NCBI RefSeq assembly: GCF_030816195.1
Contig: NZ_JAUSXS010000001.1
Location: 3,557,501-3,621,500, forward strand
DNA length: 64,000 bases
DNA from: Pseudomonas sp. W4I3
GTDB taxonomy: Bacteria > Pseudomonadota > Gammaproteobacteria > Pseudomonadales > Pseudomonadaceae
Direction of reading: 5' to 3'
The notes under the pieces were generated by a model. The model saw only the letters and a list, made by a program, of their open reading frames with translations, was not told the origin of the DNA and did not search any database. Positions 62,316 to 64,000 of this stretch are shown in pieces (positions within the stretch are counted from its first letter, which is position 1; every line of letters starts with the position of its first letter). The translations under genes and the position numbers were made by a program.

Positions 62316-62403
62316 GTGGGAGGGGGCTTGCTCCCGATAGCGGTGGGTCAGTCAATGATGATATCGACTGAGCTACCGTCATCGGGAGCAAGCCCCCTCC
62401 CAC
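62316..62403. repeat. REP doublet (REPIN-like) between pirin and pgm
   Basis: GTGGGAGGGGGCTTGCTCCC at 62316 and the inverted mate ending CCCTCCCAC at 62403 flank about 48 bp. It lies 24 bp after the pirin stop and 16 bp before the pgm stop. Confidence 0.85.
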
Positions 62404-62419
62404 ATTGGGTTTTGCGTTG

Positions 62420-64000
62420 TTACTCGGAGATGGCGCGGTCCACCAGTACTTGTGCTTCTTCTACCAACTGCTTGAGGTGATCTTCGCCAACAAAGCTCTC
62501 GGCGTAGATCTTGTAGATGTCCTCGGTGCCCGATGGGCGCGCGGCGAACCAGCCGTTTTCGGTCATGACTTTCAAACCGCCGATCGCCTGATTGTTGCCT
62601 GGCGCATGGCTGAGGATCTGCTGGATGCTTTCACCGGCCAGTTGGGTCGAGGTGACCTGCTCCGGCGACAGTTTGCCCAGCAGGGCTTTCTGCGCTGGCG
62701 TAGCCCTGGCATCGACGCGGGTGGCAAAGGGCTCGCCCAGCGCGTCGGTCAGGCCGCGATAGATCTGGCTCGGGTCCTGGCCTTTGCGCGAGGTCATTTC
62801 GGCGGCGAGCAAGGCTGGGATCAGACCGTCCTTGTCGGTGCTCCAGACCGTGCCGTCCTTGCGCAGGAACGAGGCGCCGGCACTTTCTTCGCCACCAAAG
62901 CCCAGCGAGCCTTCGAACAAACCATCAGCAAACCATTTGAAGCCCACCGGCACTTCGTACAAACGACGCCCGATGCGCGCGGCAACGCGGTCGATCAAGC
63001 CACTGCTGACCACGGTTTTGCCCACCGCCGCATCGGCGCGCCAGTCGGGACGGTTCTGGAACAGGTAATCGATGGACACCGCCAGGTAGTTATTCGGCGC
63101 CAACAGCCCACCGGACGGGGTCACGATGCCATGACGGTCGTGGTCCGGGTCACAGGCAAACGCCACATCGAAGCGTTCCTTGAGGCCGATCAGCCCTTGC
63201 ATGGCGTAGCTGGATGACGGGTCCATGCGGATCTGGCCGTCCCAGTCGACGCTCATGAAGCGGAAGGTCGAGTCGACGTCAGTGTTGACCACGTCCAGGT
63301 TCAAGCGGTAGTGCTCGGCAATTGCCGACCAGTAGCGCACCCCTGCTCCACCCAGCGGGTCAACGCCCAGGCGCAAGCCGGCGCTGCGGATGGCATCCAT
63401 GTCGATCACATTGATCAGGTCGGCCACGTAGCTGTTGAGGTAATCGTGCCGGTGGGTGGTATCGGCCTTGAGCGCCTGGGCGTGAGTGATGCGCTTGACC
63501 CCGGCGAGCTTGTTGGCCAGCAGTTCGTTGGCCTTGGCTTCGATCCACTTGGTGACATGGGTGTCGGCAGGGCCGCCGTTGGGCGGGTTGTATTTGTAGC
63601 CGCCGCTTTGCGGTGGGTTGTGGGATGGCGTGATGACGATACCGTCGGCCAGTCCGCTGGTGCGGCCACGGTTATAGCAGATGATCGCGTGAGAAATCGC
63701 TGGCGTCGGCGTGTATTCATCGCCTTCGGCGAGCATCACATGCACACCATTGGCAGCGAGCACTTCCAGCGCACTGGCACCGGCCGGTGTTGACAGCGCG
63801 TGGGTGTCGAGGCCGACAAACAATGGGCCGTCGATGCCCTGGGCTTCGCGGTACAAGCAGATAGCCTGGCTGATCGCGAGCACGTGCCACTCGTTGAAGC
63901 TCAGTTCGAACGAGCTGCCACGGTGCCCGGAGGTACCAAACGCGACGCGCTGGGTAGAGATCGCTGCATCAGGCTGGCCGGTGTAATAGGCCGTGACCAG
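62420..64000 (-). CDS. pgm: alpha-D-glucose phosphoglucomutase Pgm, 5' end outside window
   Basis: The frame is open to the right edge, giving at least 526 residues of a protein that is about 546 long in E. coli, so only roughly the first 20 are missing. The visible N-terminal part includes [15 protein letters not shown]. The catalytic serine loop is [24 protein letters not shown], the metal site [10 protein letters not shown], the sugar-binding loop GFGGEESAG and the phosphate-binding [16 protein letters not shown]. It interconverts glucose 1- and 6-phosphate, feeding glycogen, trehalose and envelope sugar synthesis. Confidence 0.95.
   Translation of the reverse strand: MVTAYYTGQPDAAISTQRVAFGTSGHRGSSFELSFNEWHVLAISQAICLYREAQGIDGPLFVGLDTHALSTPAGASALEVLAANGVHVMLAEGDEYTPTPAISHAIICYNRGRTSGLADGIVITPSHNPPQSGGYKYNPPNGGPADTHVTKWIEAKANELLANKLAGVKRITHAQALKADTTHRHDYLNSYVADLINVIDMDAIRSAGLRLGVDPLGGAGVRYWSAIAEHYRLNLDVVNTDVDSTFRFMSVDWDGQIRMDPSSSYAMQGLIGLKERFDVAFACDPDHDRHGIVTPSGGLLAPNNYLAVSIDYLFQNRPDWRADAAVGKTVVSSGLIDRVAARIGRRLYEVPVGFKWFADGLFEGSLGFGGEESAGASFLRKDGTVWSTDKDGLIPALLAAEMTSRKGQDPSQIYRGLTDALGEPFATRVDARATPAQKALLGKLSPEQVTSTQLAGESIQQILSHAPGNNQAIGGLKVMTENGWFAARPSGTEDIYKIYAESFVGEDHLKQLVEEAQVLVDRAISE

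Overview
The window looks like chromosomal DNA of a fluorescens-group Pseudomonas. The composition is GC-rich and genes are densely packed on both strands. The intergenic repeats are of the short palindromic GTGGGAGGGGG / TGTAGGAGCGAG type. It also holds the complete alkaline protease-lipase locus (aprX-inh-aprDEF-prtA-prtB-lipA) described in fluorescens-group strains. No rRNA, tRNA, CRISPR array, integrase or transposase was seen, so this reads as core and flexible chromosome rather than an island.

Layout. 1-3.9 kb: the end of a PdxH/PhzG-type flavin oxidase, then on the minus strand a decayed alpha/beta hydrolase, a cytochrome P460 and two exported epoxide-hydrolase-type enzymes, divergent from an OmpR/EnvZ-type two-component pair (4.1-6.2 kb). 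6.2-9.3 kb: a CcdA-thioredoxin fusion, a stand-alone thymidylate-kinase-like protein, two small hypotheticals and a metallothionein. 9.4-13.7 kb: a LysR regulator, a cupin, an FMN-dependent monooxygenase and a sulfonate-type binding protein, a set that suggests organosulfur scavenging. 14-20.8 kb: an oxaloacetate decarboxylase-type lyase, a soluble PAS-PAS chemoreceptor of BdlA type, RidA, RlhA, a DMT exporter and an Lrp regulator. 20.9-26.9 kb: a ribose-type ABC importer with a LacI repressor and xylulokinase, preceded by two LacI-family operator-like palindromes. 27.2-31.6 kb: a PAS histidine kinase, a DivK/CheY-like receiver, a receiver-EAL phosphodiesterase and a Na+/H+ antiporter. 31.6-35.7 kb: small acidic proteins, a membrane protein, and an ATP-grasp/alpha-E pair behind a good sigma-54 promoter match. 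35.8-39.7 kb: a Rad3-type helicase translationally coupled to a FAN1 nuclease. 40.2-54.5 kb: the exoprotease/lipase operon with its own type I secretion system. 54.9-58.3 kb: a polyamine-type binding protein, a PuuB-like oxidase and a SnoaL-AraC fusion regulator. 58.6-64 kb: a DUF1652 protein, a UvrD-type helicase, a pirin and phosphoglucomutase (cut by the window end).

How genes work together. AprX (metalloprotease) and LipA (RTX lipase) both carry glycine-rich RTX repeats and should leave the cell through AprDEF, with Inh guarding the periplasm. PrtA and PrtB are subtilase autotransporters and carry their own barrels. Two sequences matching the RsmA/RsmE consensus, one over the aprX ribosome-binding site and one in the aprD leader, and a very stable UUCG-capped hairpin just after the aprX stop suggest layered post-transcriptional control of this operon. 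Repeat doublets sit either between convergent gene ends or between apr cistrons, and some supply the last codons of genes.

No wholly new multi-gene system was identified. The most unusual items are the regulatory architecture of the apr operon, the duplicated autotransporters, the ATP-grasp/alpha-E pair without its usual third partner, a candidate double-hairpin small RNA at 39.8 kb, and several fused or tailed small proteins.
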